NCBI GenBank assembly: GCA_018340375.1
Contig: JAFFJZ010000001.1
Coordinates: 55,048,001 to 55,112,000, forward strand
Source: Gonatopus flavifemur
Lineage: Eukaryota; Arthropoda; Insecta; Hymenoptera; Dryinidae
Direction: 5' to 3'
Length of the DNA: 64,000 bases
The notes beneath the pieces were generated by a model, which searched no databases, was not told the origin of the DNA, and saw only the letters and a program-made list of their open reading frames with translations. Positions 46,996-59,940 of the stretch are shown here, piece after piece (within the stretch, counting starts at the first letter, position 1; each line of letters opens with the position of its first letter). The position numbers and the translations under genes were made by a program.

Positions 46996-49680
46996 ATGTG
47001 TATGTCTTCGTCAATCGTGCGGGGTCAAATGATCACAAATACTCGTGGAAAAATTCAATTATTTAAAACCAGTATATGGAACCTTTTAAACAATCATGAA
47101 CATTATTGTACAAATTCAGAATCAAATAGAATGTTGAATGTATCTTCATCGATTGTCCAAAAATTCCCAAAACGATATCACAATTTCAAATATTTTGTTC
47201 ATTCAAAAGCTTCAATTGCGACGCAGTGTGCCGCTAGTACATTGACTAAAGAACAAGCACAAGATTTAGCTAGAAAATTAACTTCGGAAGAACGCGATGT
47301 TCTTATCACAGCACTCAGCGAATGTAAATCGCAAGCGGACAAGGCTGATTACGAAGGTAAATTCTCTATTACCGTTGGTCTAACGATTCAATTCTCAGAA
47401 GTTTATAGGTGTATGATTTATATGTCATTTTTATGTCGATAGGTCAATTGGCAGCTTTACGATGGAGGAGTAAATTTGGTAGACCTAGTAAAATTCCATC
47501 TTTAGGAGACGTCGATCCTACTGGTAGTTATTGTACCGTTCCAGATGATTGGTTGGTGCGAAAATATGGTAGGAGCAAGATGAAATTAATTCAGAAGCAG
47601 CAAAGACCCCTTTGAAGTCTTCAATTTTCTTATATTATTGATGGAGATATTTTGTTGTTTTCAATTATTCTATTTGCCAATACAGTATTATTATTCATCC
47701 AATTTTTCACTTTTTCTCAGAGCAATAGAAAATCTACATTGAAAATCTCCAACAATACTAGATTACATGATTTCTATGAATTGACGTCTATCAGTATTAT
47801 TGTACAATAATATAACAAATTATTTCATTTTCTTTGCTTCTAATTTCACGTGGATATGAATTTTGTAAGTCTATATATTGTGTATTACGTGCATTGCATT
47901 CGAGCATATGATGTTTGTATTCTAGTCATTTTCTACATGCTTACTTTCATACGGATATTCAAAAGACAATTTCACCAGCTCGTGGTTCTTGTTTGTCATC
48001 TCGCTTCAATCTCCTGTAGCTTTTGATCTTCTAAATCATGTTTTCAACACACAAAACTTATCAGATTAGCAAAAGCAGAGTATCAGAATTCCATTAAAAA
48101 TCGTGCTTTCGATTATTTGGTGTATAACAATTCTGCATGCTTTTAAAATAAAATAAAAAATTTTCTTTTTCATTTTTAATTCAAAAAAATTCGAATTCAT
48201 AGTAACTTCATATAACAAATGGTTTCGAATATTCACCTATCGATAGGACTTGAGAAAAGATAATTAAAAATATATATTCAATACTAATTGAAAAATTTTG
48301 CATGACTATCAAAACTATCGCAATCGACTTCTATCTTGGACACGATACTTCAGTTGCACTATATTTTCATCTTACTTAGGGTTTACAAAATGTACTTCCA
48401 AGAATCAATAAACGTCTATTTCTCCAAATTATGTGTATTTCATTATTCTTAATTATTTGTACTTTCTTCTATACGGTATATGTTCACATGCATATTTAAG
48501 TATATATTTCTTTCTCAAATTTGAATTCAAACAAAAACCAAACAGTGCATTGAAATGAAAGATTGATATTCCTCCATACACCATTATTTTATAGATTATT
48601 ATTTGATGAAAAATTACCCATTTAACACAAGAACATATTCTCATTATGTTACAATTTTCATACGAAATGCTTCATTATCATTTTTTCCAGAGATCATCAT
48701 TGATAGTCAAAATTCTGAGCTTTGTATTTCATTTTCTCGGTAACTAAACATCATTTCAAGGGAATTCAGTAGTTCCTTCCTCAATTTTCATCAAAATGGG
48801 TGAACAAAATCCGTAAAAATGATCATCATAATTTTCTACTGAATACTCTCAATCTTATACCAATAAGAGTATTCAAGTGCTCCAATCTGAAGAAAAACAA
48901 ACATTTACGAACGTTCTTTGAATTTTTGTTGAATTACGTTCGTACAGCAATCGAATACTCTTGAATACAATTATAATATTGAATTATAGAAACGACTAAT
49001 GAAAGGTTGTAGCTAAAAACTGTTTTGTCGCACATAAAATGTGTCTAAAATCTCAATATATGTTATAACAAATTAAATGTTTTCCAATTACAGTTGAACA
49101 TGTTCCAGAACCCACGACTAAAGATCTATTACTAGGTAGGAATTATTTTGAACGTTTTAAAATGATTATAGAAATCAATGAATAATACTGATAAAACTGT
49201 TGCAGTCGCAATCGCAAATGCAATTCCTTTCATTGGCTTCGGTTTTCTCGATAATTTCATCATGATTGTCGCTGTAGGTATAATAATTTTAGACAAATGT
49301 TTTTATTCAATTTACTCAATTTGAGAATTGCAGGGGGATCAAATTGAAATGATTTTGAGCAGAAAGTTTCCCATAACAACTATGACCGCTGCTGCATTAG
49401 GAAATACAGTTTCAGATATTATAGGAATTGGTTCCGTGCAATATGTAGAAATGTTTGCTCAAAAAATTGGATTACAACCACCAAAATTAACTCCCATTCA
49501 ATTAGACTTACCAAAAACACGATTAGCAGCAAATATGGTATGTTTCACATTTTAAATATCTGATACTTCACGTTCATTCTATTCTTTATTGATATTCAGG
49601 GCAGAGTTATTGGAGTTACTACCGGATGTTTACTTGGAATGACACCTATTCCGATTTTCTCCATGTTTCATAACACTTGA
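46996..49680 (+). CDS. TMEM65: TMEM65 homologue, mitochondrial inner-membrane protein
   Basis: Six exons: 46996-47356, 47443-47568, 49094-49135, 49206-49273, 49334-49537 and 49600-49680. Phases agree throughout and give 293 residues. The N-terminus is basic and Ser/Asn-rich, as expected for a mitochondrial presequence. A soluble part (LTKEQAQDLARKLTSEERD, then DDWLVRKYVEHVPEPT) precedes the family's membrane core: NAIPFIGFGFLDNFIMIVAG, then ITTMTAAALGNTVSDIIGIG, then VIGVTTGCLLGMTPIPIF. About three hydrophobic helices are seen. TMEM65 is an inner-mitochondrial-membrane protein required for sodium-dependent calcium efflux from mitochondria in vertebrates. The start is the first ATG in the open frame; a second ATG lies two codons later. 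If the second donor is skipped, 15 extra codons lead to a stop at 47613-47615. The gene converges on CNPPD1. Confidence 0.9.
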
Positions 49681-50162
49681 GATCAAGACTAAAATTCGAG
49701 TAGATTGATCACTGACGAGGTTTGAACTTTAAAAAGTATGTATATCGTAATAGTCTCTTATCACATAAAAGTCACGAGAACCCTTAAAGTTCATCTTCTT
49801 GAATGTATAAAACAAGTAACAGGCATCACAATTTCTCATCCCTGTAATAAAATTTGTGATTTTTGTAGATATGTGTGTAATATAATACTAGTAATGCTTG
49901 TAAACTCCACCTGAGATTGTATGATCTATCTATATTGAACATGACCAATATGTACTTAGCGTATCATTGTCCGTATAGTTAAGTGATTGTTAAGTAGGAT
50001 GCAAGTTTTTGTAATGATTCAGCCTTGAAAACACACCTATAAGTAACTATGACATCCGTTATCAAATAGATGATAATTTATTTAAGTTGATTATTTATAA
50101 TATATATTTTAAATTATTATGTATTCTATTGCTGAAAACTGTTATTCTAGTATATGTTATAA

Positions 50163-50168
50163 AATAAA
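50163..50168 (+). terminator. polyadenylation signal candidate for TMEM65
   Basis: AATAAA about 480 bp after the stop codon, in AT-rich sequence followed by GTGTTC. Confidence 0.5.
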
Positions 50169-50217
50169 AATGTGTTCAAAGAATGATAAAAATGCGATGA
50201 ATTGACATTACAAACGG

Positions 50218-50234
50218 TTTATTTCACGTTTATT
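50218..50234 (-). terminator. polyadenylation signal candidates for CNPPD1
   Basis: TTTATT on the plus strand at 50218-50223 and 50229-50234, which is AATAAA on the minus strand, 168-184 bp after the CNPPD1 stop. Confidence 0.5.
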
Positions 50235-50401
50235 TTTGAAAAAAAAAAAATACATTGATAACGTTGCAACTTACATCACCAAAATGAGTACAAAAACGTA
50301 TATTCGTATATAAATATATTTTCTGTATGATTATTCCCAAGATACATTTAGTTTCGTTAAAAGTTCTGATAAAAATATAAACAAATAATTTTATGTACTT
50401 A

Positions 50402-53400
50402 TCAATGCCAATGACCAAGAGATATTTTAATAATGTATGTCAAATAATAATTCCAGTCTTGCATAGGGGACTTTAAATTTATTCCAAAAAGTTTCTTCTG
50501 GCTGTATTGTAGTTTGGAATTAGTTTGTAGAAACGTATCAGTGTTGAATAAGAATTTGTTATTCGAGTATTGAAATTTCGTTTTTTCCGGAAACAAATGT
50601 TCTTCCGAATCGGTGCTTGAATATTCAAAAAGCCATGTCATTATTGAACTCTGCCACCATTGCCAGTTTAAATTTTCCACCCTACTTTCTACATTTTTAT
50701 CTACATCGCACGTTTGATTGCATTTCAATGACCAATTCTCCAAATCGGATTCAAAATTTTCATTGGAAGCATTGTGTTGCATATCGGATGATTCAGCTTT
50801 TATGAAAGGATTTAATTGTACTTTCGTAACGTTGTTAGAAGGGGTTAAAGGTGGACTTGGTCTAAGCAATGTTCCCGGTAAATGACTCGCAACCATAGCA
50901 GAACCCATGAGAGTCGCTACACCTGCCGCATATGTAGCTAAACAAACGGAAGACACATTTATTACTGCACTCGCAATAGCAACTAAATGTGCGGAGTTCA
51001 TTAGGCAACTCAATTCGGTATACGAAAACCAGCCTCGCTTTTGTGCTTCCTTATAGGCTATATCCTGCTCCAATTTTTCAAGCCTCTCCCAAAAATCTTG
51101 ATTCCTTACATAAACGGTCCAATCCTTGAAAAAAAAAAGTATTTGCTAGTGAAATACAGATGTAATATGTACTTATTAGGGACCATCCAGAAAATACGTT
51201 CACTTTTAGGGGAGTTGGAGTCGTTGAAAGTGAACGCCAGGACCCATAAGTTCAATATAAATCAATAAATTTGATACATTTCGATCCACTTTTATAATGT
51301 AGGTTGAAAATGATCACACATTCATTGAAAACAGTAATATTCTCGCATTCCGATTGATGAATATGATTTTTCTTCTCTTTCAATCCGCAATAAATTCTAA
51401 GCTTCATCAGCTTCAATATAAAAGTGATTCAGAATGCGTCAAATTAAATAAAATAAAAACCCTCAAACGCGATGAGCGGAAGTTGCTTACTTTCAGTTAC
51501 AGAGGGTTCAATTAATCCTTTTTCTACTTTCTACTAGATCTTTATAACAATTCATTGTTGATTAATTAGAAACATTTTCAAGTGGATAAATACGTGAGGA
51601 ATAATGTACTGAACATGGAAAACTGATAGAAAATGAACATTCATTCAAGGGGGGTAATCATAAGTGTTACAAGTTGTTACGAAGGCGGGGAAGAAGTCAA
51701 AAATAGTGCATTTTTGCGAAGGTATTTTCCGGATGGCCCCTTAGAAAGTAATAGATATTTGTTTTATGCAATTCTATGAACTCAAAAAACTTGTTGACAA
51801 TGTTTTCTAATGTGTCATTTGGATACACAATTTTGGAAGGGACAACTCACAAATGGAGTTACCAGGTTGGGGATTTGTCAGTTTCTTTAATTGGTAATTC
51901 TCATCAAATAAGGGATGTGATTAATAGAACCATGATAAAAAATCATTATTTAACAACTACCCACGAGTACAGATCACAAAGAACAAAGCTTTTAAGAACA
52001 TTGAAAGAACGCTTATTCAATGTTTGATCGTTCATAAAACGTTGTTGAATATTTTTCTCTCTCGAAGAGATGATAAGATGAGAATTACTAAACTATAATC
52101 GACAGTAGATTAGTAGTGTCTTGTGAAGTGGTCAATTTCAAAATAATGAATACTTACGATAGCTTTCAGGAAATCTTTTTCCAGTTCATTGATCTTTTCT
52201 AAAGTCATATCTGCCGATTGAGCCCATTCTGTATTGAAAACTTCATCTTCTTCTCCATCGTCGTGCAAAAATTTACTCGCTACCATCTATAACGAAAAAA
52301 AAGTCAATGATTTGGTTGGGAGGAATAAAAGATATCAGTTTTTACCAAATGTTATCAAAAATTATTCGCAATAAGTAGGAAATAAATTCACGAGTACTTA
52401 TTTATTCAAGGAAGAATAATGTTAATATTACATTATTACTTCATATAAGAAATTTTATAAATGCTTTGTGCAAAATTAAAGAAAAACTGATTGGCATATC
52501 TCCTTGTACAAGAGTGCTTCAAGAAGTTTCGATAAATTTGAACAGGAATGATTTTTCTTAAATCAAATTGGAAAATTCAAAACTTTTTGTTAATGTGAGA
52601 AAAATGCAGACTGATGTGGTTGATCCATCAATAACTAGAATAACTAGAATCTTTCATTTTTACTTATACAGTGTCGATAAAATGAATTCAAAAAGCATGA
52701 TGAGAAACCAAATAAGGAGAAAAATGCAGCAAAAAATTTCAAGAAAAAATGTCAGACTAGATCATCTGTGCTTTGATGCTTTGTTTTCGGAGAAGCTCCT
52801 ACGGGCTGACAACACGAATCATTCGTTTTTTGATCATGATAGTTATGATCGAGAGTATAAAACTATACAAAATACTAAAAAGTAGAATTCAAAATAAAAA
52901 CAAATTACCAATGAAATGAGAAACAGTTCAGAAGGTGCAACTCGGTTTAAATATTCGGTATTACAATCTCTCAATCTTTCAAGATATAACAGAGCCAAAA
53001 CCAGAGAACAAGGTGAAACACAAGCATTTCTAGAAATTTTACTTGCTTCTTCGGTATACAATCTTTCCAATGAATGACCTCCTTTCACTTCAGTAAAAAG
53101 TTCTGCAGCCAATTCTAAAAGAATGATAAACCTAGTCAGTGTATCAATTATATTATTGATTTGTTATGCTCTTGGGAAAATTCTTTAACCAAAGAATACT
53201 CATTTGTAAGATTTTTTAATAAAATTCTGATAATTGTAAGTTATATTCTCAAAGTTATTAAACTACAACTGATTTTAATGAGCAGGTATGGACGCAACAA
53301 CGGCAGATAGCTAAATAATCTCAACTGCATATCAGTTGAAATCTATTGATCGACTACTGTAACTTGTTTTGATCGACAAACCCTGAAGATGCAACCAGAA

Positions 53401-54101
53401 CCAATTGGTTATAAAAAGACATGTCCAGAACTATTCTGACAAATTAACTGAAAATAAAGCAATATTGAGCTCAGGTTGTATCACCAGGGAAAACTTTGCA
53501 ATGCTCGACACTTTTGAAATACTTCCAGATATAAATAGACTAGATACAACCAATCATTTGTAATTCATATGGAACGGTCTAGAGGCCAGTTTTGCACAAT
53601 AAGCATCGAGACTGGAAGCTACATTTCGATACTTCAAAATATTCCCAAATGTTGCATATGTACAAAGTTGACTTCAAGATATTGCGTAAATAAGGTTTTC
53701 AATTTTGATGTATACCGAGTGTGCAACAACTAACGCAGCCAATGAACAACACCATAAATAATCAAATGGTTCTGCAGAATCGCAGATTTACATTGAAACG
53801 AAATCAGTTGTATACAATAATATTAAATTTGATCACAAATAAGAGCATGTTAGAAATTACGTATCAATGAAAATACTAACCAGTAACAGGTAAACTCAAA
53901 CAATCTGTCATAGGTAATCTGGCATAATAGAGTGATTTTGTAATTCTGTTCAGGAATTCGTTATGATCGCCCATACTCTGAAATTGATAAAAAATATGAA
54001 TAAACAAAATGCAACAGTATTACGATGCACATTGTTATGAAAATAATTCAAATGCCTACTTTTAATTTGGCAGCTCTACTTCTTCGAGATATATTCGTCA
54101 T
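50402..54101 (-). CDS. CNPPD1: CNPPD1 homologue (cyclin Pas1/PHO80 domain protein)
   Basis: Minus-strand exons in order: 54060-54101 (tentative), 53881-53977, 52909-53114, 52158-52286 and 50402-51124. All have GT-AG borders and matching phases; 398 residues with the first exon, 383 if the start is the ATG at 53972-53974. The cyclin fold is recognisable from residues about 30 to 200: RNACVSPCSLVLALLYLERL, then PSELFLISL joined to MVASKFLHDDGEEDEVFN, then the pair KDFLKAIDWTVYV and QDFWERLEKLEQDI. Next comes a long hydrophobic stretch (AIASAVINVSSVCLATYAAG), as in vertebrate CNPPD1, a predicted single-pass membrane protein whose function is poorly known. The C-terminal half is low in conserved motifs. 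The second-to-last intron carries a MITE (51179-51740). It is divergent from THOC2 and convergent with TMEM65. Confidence 0.87.
51179..51740. mobile_element. PIF/Harbinger-like MITE in a CNPPD1 intron
   Basis: GGGACCATCCAGAAAATACG mirrors TATTTTCCGGATGGCCCC, with TTA at 51176-51178 and 51741-51743. A 3-bp TTA duplication is characteristic of PIF/Harbinger. 562 bp, no transposase. Confidence 0.75.
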
Positions 54102-54661
54102 TTCACTAGAATTCAGCAAATATTCATTCAGATGAGTTTCCTGTGGACTGGAAAAATTTGCGGTTTCAAAAAGAAGATGAAAAGCACCAAAACTAAACGA
54201 TGAAAAAAAACGTGGTCAATTTTGTATGAAATACAATTAAGATAACCTCCTATGGAACGGACGTTTGACATCAAAATTTATTTCCGGGTATGCGAAATTT
54301 CAAGCAACATTGTGAAATCTCGCCACACAAACAGAAGCTATGATCTCAAACCCATCTTTGAAACGTTGAAACAGTTGGTTTATTTCCAATGAATTGAATT
54401 TGTCTCCTAGATAACACAAGAGTTCAATGGAGTTTCTAGAGAATTTATAGTGAATTTTAGTAAGTTACTATCAACAAACCAATCGAATTTTCGGATTTCC
54501 ATGTGAAACCAGCCTAATAAACTTTGGTTTATAAACGTATGCTTTCATGAACACCGTAAACTTTGTAAAATGGAGTCCGTTCAAGTCTGTAAACCTGTGA
54601 TGTTGATGCGGTTTTTGTAGTCTAAACTGATTTGAATAGTGTTTAAAGTACAACTAATCAA
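54102..54661. promoter_or_regulatory. shared divergent promoter region of CNPPD1 and THOC2
   Basis: About 560 bp separate the two start codons. It must hold both 5' ends. I see no TATA box or obvious transcription factor site, as is common for housekeeping genes. The minus frame stays open upstream of the proposed CNPPD1 start to about 54208, so coding sequence could extend further. Confidence 0.5.
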
Positions 54662-57600
54662 ATGGCGAATAAAGTGTGGAGTGCAGAATTATGGAAATCA
54701 TGGGATAAACAAGGAAGAAATGATTTGTAAGTGGTTATCGTGATCAGAAGTGCGTTCGATTAATATTGAATTGATACTCCATATCTACTCTGTGAAATTG
54801 ATGGTTGCAACTTATCTCCCCTTGTTCTCGCTCTTCTGAAGACTTAATTGTGAATTAACAACTGTTTGCAGCCTCAAACTATTCAAGCAGAAATTTAAGG
54901 AAGGCAACCCAACAGGTAAGTTGTTCAACATTAGCTATGCATTCACATTGCATTATGTTCATTCTAACTGTGCTTATAAAATCGGCATCAATGATGTAAT
55001 TCCAGTAATTCATGTACCATAAATTTCATATGCCATAGAATTCTTGAAAATTCGATCTCCGAGTGCTTATTTTTTTATCTATTTCAGAATGGAGACGAGG
55101 ATTATACGAGTTGATATCCAATGGAATCCAAGGACACGTAAAAAAGGAAAGCATAGTTTCGACATTAGGTGAATTGTCGGTAAGGGATGATTGAGTTAAT
55201 TCAAAAATTAGAATTCGATTGATTATACCGTGTCTATTATTCAACATTTCTTCTTTCATTAGAACATCGATGGGGCGATACCATCTGCAATTGTGGATAT
55301 ATTTACATTGATCGACGCCGAAGCCCATAACGACGAGAGAAGTCATTTCTATTACATCGTTAAAGAATCTGAAAAGGTAATGATTCCCTTCATCTTGTAA
55401 GGATTATGTAAATTGAATTTATAATGAAGAACTTTTTTTCAAACAAGCTCATTAACCATACAGCATTCAATGCCGCCCAAACAGAAGGAAATTTAATATA
55501 ATGAATATAATTTCCTACAAAATATGTACCAATAAAAATTTGTGATTTTTATGCATCGGATAACTTGAATTTTCTCACAATGTTTTTATATTTCATATAG
55601 TTTTTGACTGACAGAATATTAAAGGAACGTCTTGAAATTGATACCCTCCAAGATGTAGGAACATTGAAAAATAGGAATTTTCAAACCAAGTTCATCAAAG
55701 TGAAGACCAAATTATAGTATGTATTTATCTTTATTTCTTCTTAATGGTTGATCAATAATTGTCTTTGATATGATTGAAATTTACTAACATTTTGTTCTTC
55801 GAAGAAACATCTTTGACAATTATTCATCAGTTTATAAAATTTCAATTTCTTCAAAGATGCAATTTTGTAGAATCGATGATACAGAAAATTTATCCACTTT
55901 GTAGTTACAAACAAAGGAAATTCAATTTATTCCGTGAGGAAAGTGAAGGATACTCCAAACTCATAGTTGAGTTGAACCAAGAACGTCCAGAAAGTGAAGT
56001 GGCATCTACATTAGAAATCGTTAAATCTCTCATTGGTATGACAATATAATAATTTCTTATATGCTCAAAGTTTTGAGGAAATGTTAAAAATCTCGATTTA
56101 TATCACTTTCAGGTTATTTCAATCTTGACCCTAATAGAGTTTTGGATATCTTGTTAGAAACTTTTGAAAATCGCCCAGAAAATGATGCACTTTTCATTCC
56201 TTTGATTCGTTCTTATATGAGCGATCAACAGGTATTATGTGAAGTTTTAGGTTTCAAATACCGTTCGACGGTCAATGCAACCCCTTTTTCGTTGCAAAAA
56301 GTCACAGCTCTTATGCTGCAACATCAAGTTATTAAATTAGATGATATTTTACCCTGGCTAGTACCAGATGACAAAGTTATCATAAAAGATCATGAACAAG
56401 CTATGAAATTAGCTAAAGAATATGTTCGTAAATTAAGTGTGATATCAACTAAGGATAAAGAAGAAGTGCCGGAAGAGAAAGAAAATCCTCAGGTTTTTAT
56501 TCGAATTTTAAATCATCGATAAATTTCAATGTTTCAACGTCGGGAATAATTTTCTTACTTTTCTTTATACAGGATAAGTATTCGTTGAATCAGAAGTTTG
56601 GATTATGCGAAGCATTACTAGAAGTTGGAGCTTGGGAAGTAGCTCAAAGTTTATTCAATCATTTACCAGATCATTGTTTGACCGATCAAAAACCGATCGC
56701 TTTAGCATTATGTAAAATGATTCATTCGCTCATCGAACCTATTTATAGAAAGTGAGTGTTCTTTAGAATTGCATATTAAATTGAGTTAGATATTATAAAT
56801 GATTTAAATTTTGTAATAATATTTCAGACATTGTATCATATCACCAAAATTGAAAGGACGTAAAGTTCCGCCATTGAAAAGCGCTTTGGCTCCAAAACCA
56901 TTGCAGAATTTAGAAGATTTACACGATCAACTTTTACCTATGCTCATGGTTCTTGGCCCCAATTTACACCATGATCCCATCTTGATGTATAAAATTATGA
57001 GATTATGTCATGCTGCTATAAAGCAATGTCCATTGGATGGAAACAAACAACCGGTGAATAAGAATAATCACCTCTACTATGACGTAATAACGATATTGGA
57101 TGTTGCGTTATTCCCTTCATTGTCGTTTATGGATTGCAATTGTTGCGTGGCGGAAGAAATTTGGAATATTTTAAAACATTATCCATATCAAAATCGTTAT
57201 TGTTTATACGCTCGGTGGAAAAATGATACGCCTTTGCAACACGCTGAACTTCTGCGAAAACGTGCGGATGCTCAGAAGAAAATTAAATCTATTATGAAGA
57301 GAGTGAGCAAAGAAACCATCAAACCTGTTGGCAGGTCCATCGGAAAATTAACACATTCTTCACCCGGTGTTTTATTTGATTATGTTCTTATACAAATTCA
57401 ACTGTATGACAATCTTATAGGTGAGTTCATTTTTTTTTTAGAAGTAGATTAACAATCACTTGTCAACATTTTTCAAGTATCAAAGAATATCCATTTTTAG
57501 AAGAAAAATTTTGTTTGTAGAGCTTATCTTTCTTTGACATAAATGTCAGAATGAATAGTAAATATTCATAAGAGTTATCTTTTATTTTAGAACTCTTAAT

Positions 57601-58105
57601 TGTTGACTTAATATATCTACAAATAAGATAAAGTTTTAAGCATTATTTTTGAATTTCATATTCGCATAAGAATTTAGTACAAGAATAATATGTTTAAAAT
57701 GATGAAAAAGCTTTTAGTTTCTATACGTGAAATCTGAAAGTTCCTTTGTTTTATGAACTAATAATAGTTATCGAGTTTCCAAATTTGAGGAATTAATTTC
57801 ACGTATAGTCCAGCTATGAACTTGATCTGCGACATTGCAAGAATTATAATAACTTAAACTCTTTTCCCAGGACCCGTTGTGGATTCTTTGAAATACCTGA
57901 CGAATTTATCGTACGACGTACTTGGTTATTGCCTAGTAGAAGCATTAGCTGGAGCGGATCGAGATAGATTTAAACATGATGGAACTAGTATATCTTTATG
58001 GCTACAATCCCTAGCTTCATTTTGTGGAGCCATATTCAAAAAATATAATATCGAATTGACTGGACTTTTACAATATGTCGCCAATCAACTTAAAGCACAG
58101 AAAAG
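54662..58105 (+). CDS. THOC2: THOC2 (THO complex subunit 2), N-terminal part only
   Basis: Ten exons: 54662-54726, 54872-54915, 55088-55179, 55263-55376, 55601-55716, 55905-56035, 56113-56492, 56573-56751, 56828-57420 and 57871-58105. Phases are continuous for 649 codons. Diagnostic blocks are [75 protein letters not shown] joined to [19 protein letters not shown], and [16 protein letters not shown] with [14 protein letters not shown]. All follow THOC2 in order. THOC2 is the large scaffold of the nuclear THO/TREX complex, which couples transcription to mRNA export and limits R-loops. Full-length proteins are over 1,400 residues, so less than half is here. The tenth exon ends at a good donor (AAAAG, then GTATAC) in phase 2. 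If that donor is not used, a stop follows at 58164-58166. The missing exons lie beyond 64000 or have been lost. Confidence 0.93.
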
Positions 58106-59940
58106 GTATACCATAAAACCACCATTACAACATAAGAATCATCGTTTTATAATCCCATTTACCTGATTGAGAGAGGAGACACGAGGTAGCATGCATCGAG
58201 TATGCTTTCATTAGTCATGTCAAAACATTGATCAATCATTTTCTTTGTTGAATTTCCAAACGATTCGAGGGATGGTTGAACAAGTATTCTCTATCAATTT
58301 TGAATTTAATTATCATCGGGAGAGTGCTGACAAATATATTTCTTGTTATCGATTACATAATTTGAATTAATACTAAAATATCAGAACTTGAACAAGAACA
58401 TCGTTTAAAAAAAAAACATTCGGACGAAACTTTAGTGAGAATCTACAAATGAAGTATCAGTAGAAAAGGAGTGGAAGAAATTTATGATACGTTGCTTCTG
58501 TGAAGAAAGAAGTAGGACCCGTTGTGCATTATTTATTATGAGATACTCATAAACTTTACGAAATACGTGTTCCGTTAGTGAATTGATTTAAAATCTTCCA
58601 AAGACATTGATAGCCAATTCAAACATACATTGCAACTGGAAAAATAGTTATTGAATAAAAACAAAATGACGAGTGAACTAAGAAGCAGAAGAAATCTACA
58701 AACACATGACATACGAATTGATTGTTCGAAGAATGACAATAATCACGTTAATAATATGGAAAAAAAGAAAAATATACTTTAAATAAGGATTGAGAAATGA
58801 TCAATATCAACTCACGTGATCTATTTCGACGATCATAACCTTATGGAAAGGATGGACTCAACGTTAATCGCGAAGAGATGAGCAAATTAACAATGTTTAA
58901 TGGGGATTAAGGATATTAAGATTCGATCCGCGCATGTACAAAACAAGTCACTGATCATTGACATATCCAGTGAATTCTCAGATTGATTGACGAAAAAAAA
59001 ATATTTCTCCATTGTCAACAAGGAAAAACATTCCTGCAAATAACATTTTGGGTTTGAAAGCAAAAGGATTGTGGAAGAAGACATCGATGAATATGAATTA
59101 CGATTAAAGTACAAGCATAAACTGCTCAATACAATAATAAGAAGATTACTGATCAAACTGATTTCATGAAATGGATAATAAATCCAAAACTTGTTGGGGG
59201 CAATTTTTTTACACTAAATATATCAAAAGGATTTGGTGTATTAACATTGCTGCCTCTGCAGCAACATTCTTTCAAATGAAGGTAATTATTTCATGATATA
59301 AAATTGAATCCATTACATATACAAAGAAAATATTCTTTGATTTGTTGGAAAATTCCCACCACAGATCAGAATGTTTATTTGAATATGTGATGGTCAAATT
59401 AAAATTAGTTTTATCGTCATGCCACCTACCAATTATTCGAATATTTTTATTTCAGTACAAAAATTATGTCATCCACGTAGAACTACTGTAATACACGTAG
59501 AAAAAGTCCAAATGATATAAATCAGAGTGAGAGATTATCAATAAAGTGAATATATTCTTCACTGAATATGAAGAATGGATGATGGACTGAAAGCTGTATA
59601 TCATTCACGCGATTTACAAGAGCATTCCCTTTCTGGTACATCAATCGATAAATGAAGTGATGTGAAATGTGATGATGACGAAGATTCAAGAAAATTGTGA
59701 GATTATTAAGATGTGGATGAATCAAAAGTGGAAGATCGAAGTGGATGGAGGTATTATATGTAAAAACGACGTTTCCACAAGAATTTATTTAATAGTGCAA
59801 TTTACATCTTTATGATCACAAGTACTCCGGTGAATCATAAAAAGATATTGATATTCGCTTGTTTGAAGTTGAACAAATAATTGATTGTTGGTCAAAATAC
59901 CAATTGAAGTAGAAGATTACGTTTCGAAAGAAATCTGTTA
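58106..59940 (+). other. presumed THOC2 intron, no exon seen
   Basis: No block of conserved THOC2 sequence is found after 58105. The sequence is AT-rich with short random open frames. Confidence 0.45.

Noticed and set aside
52568..52885. 105-codon plus-strand open frame.
   Set aside because: It lies in a CNPPD1 intron on the opposite strand, with no motif.
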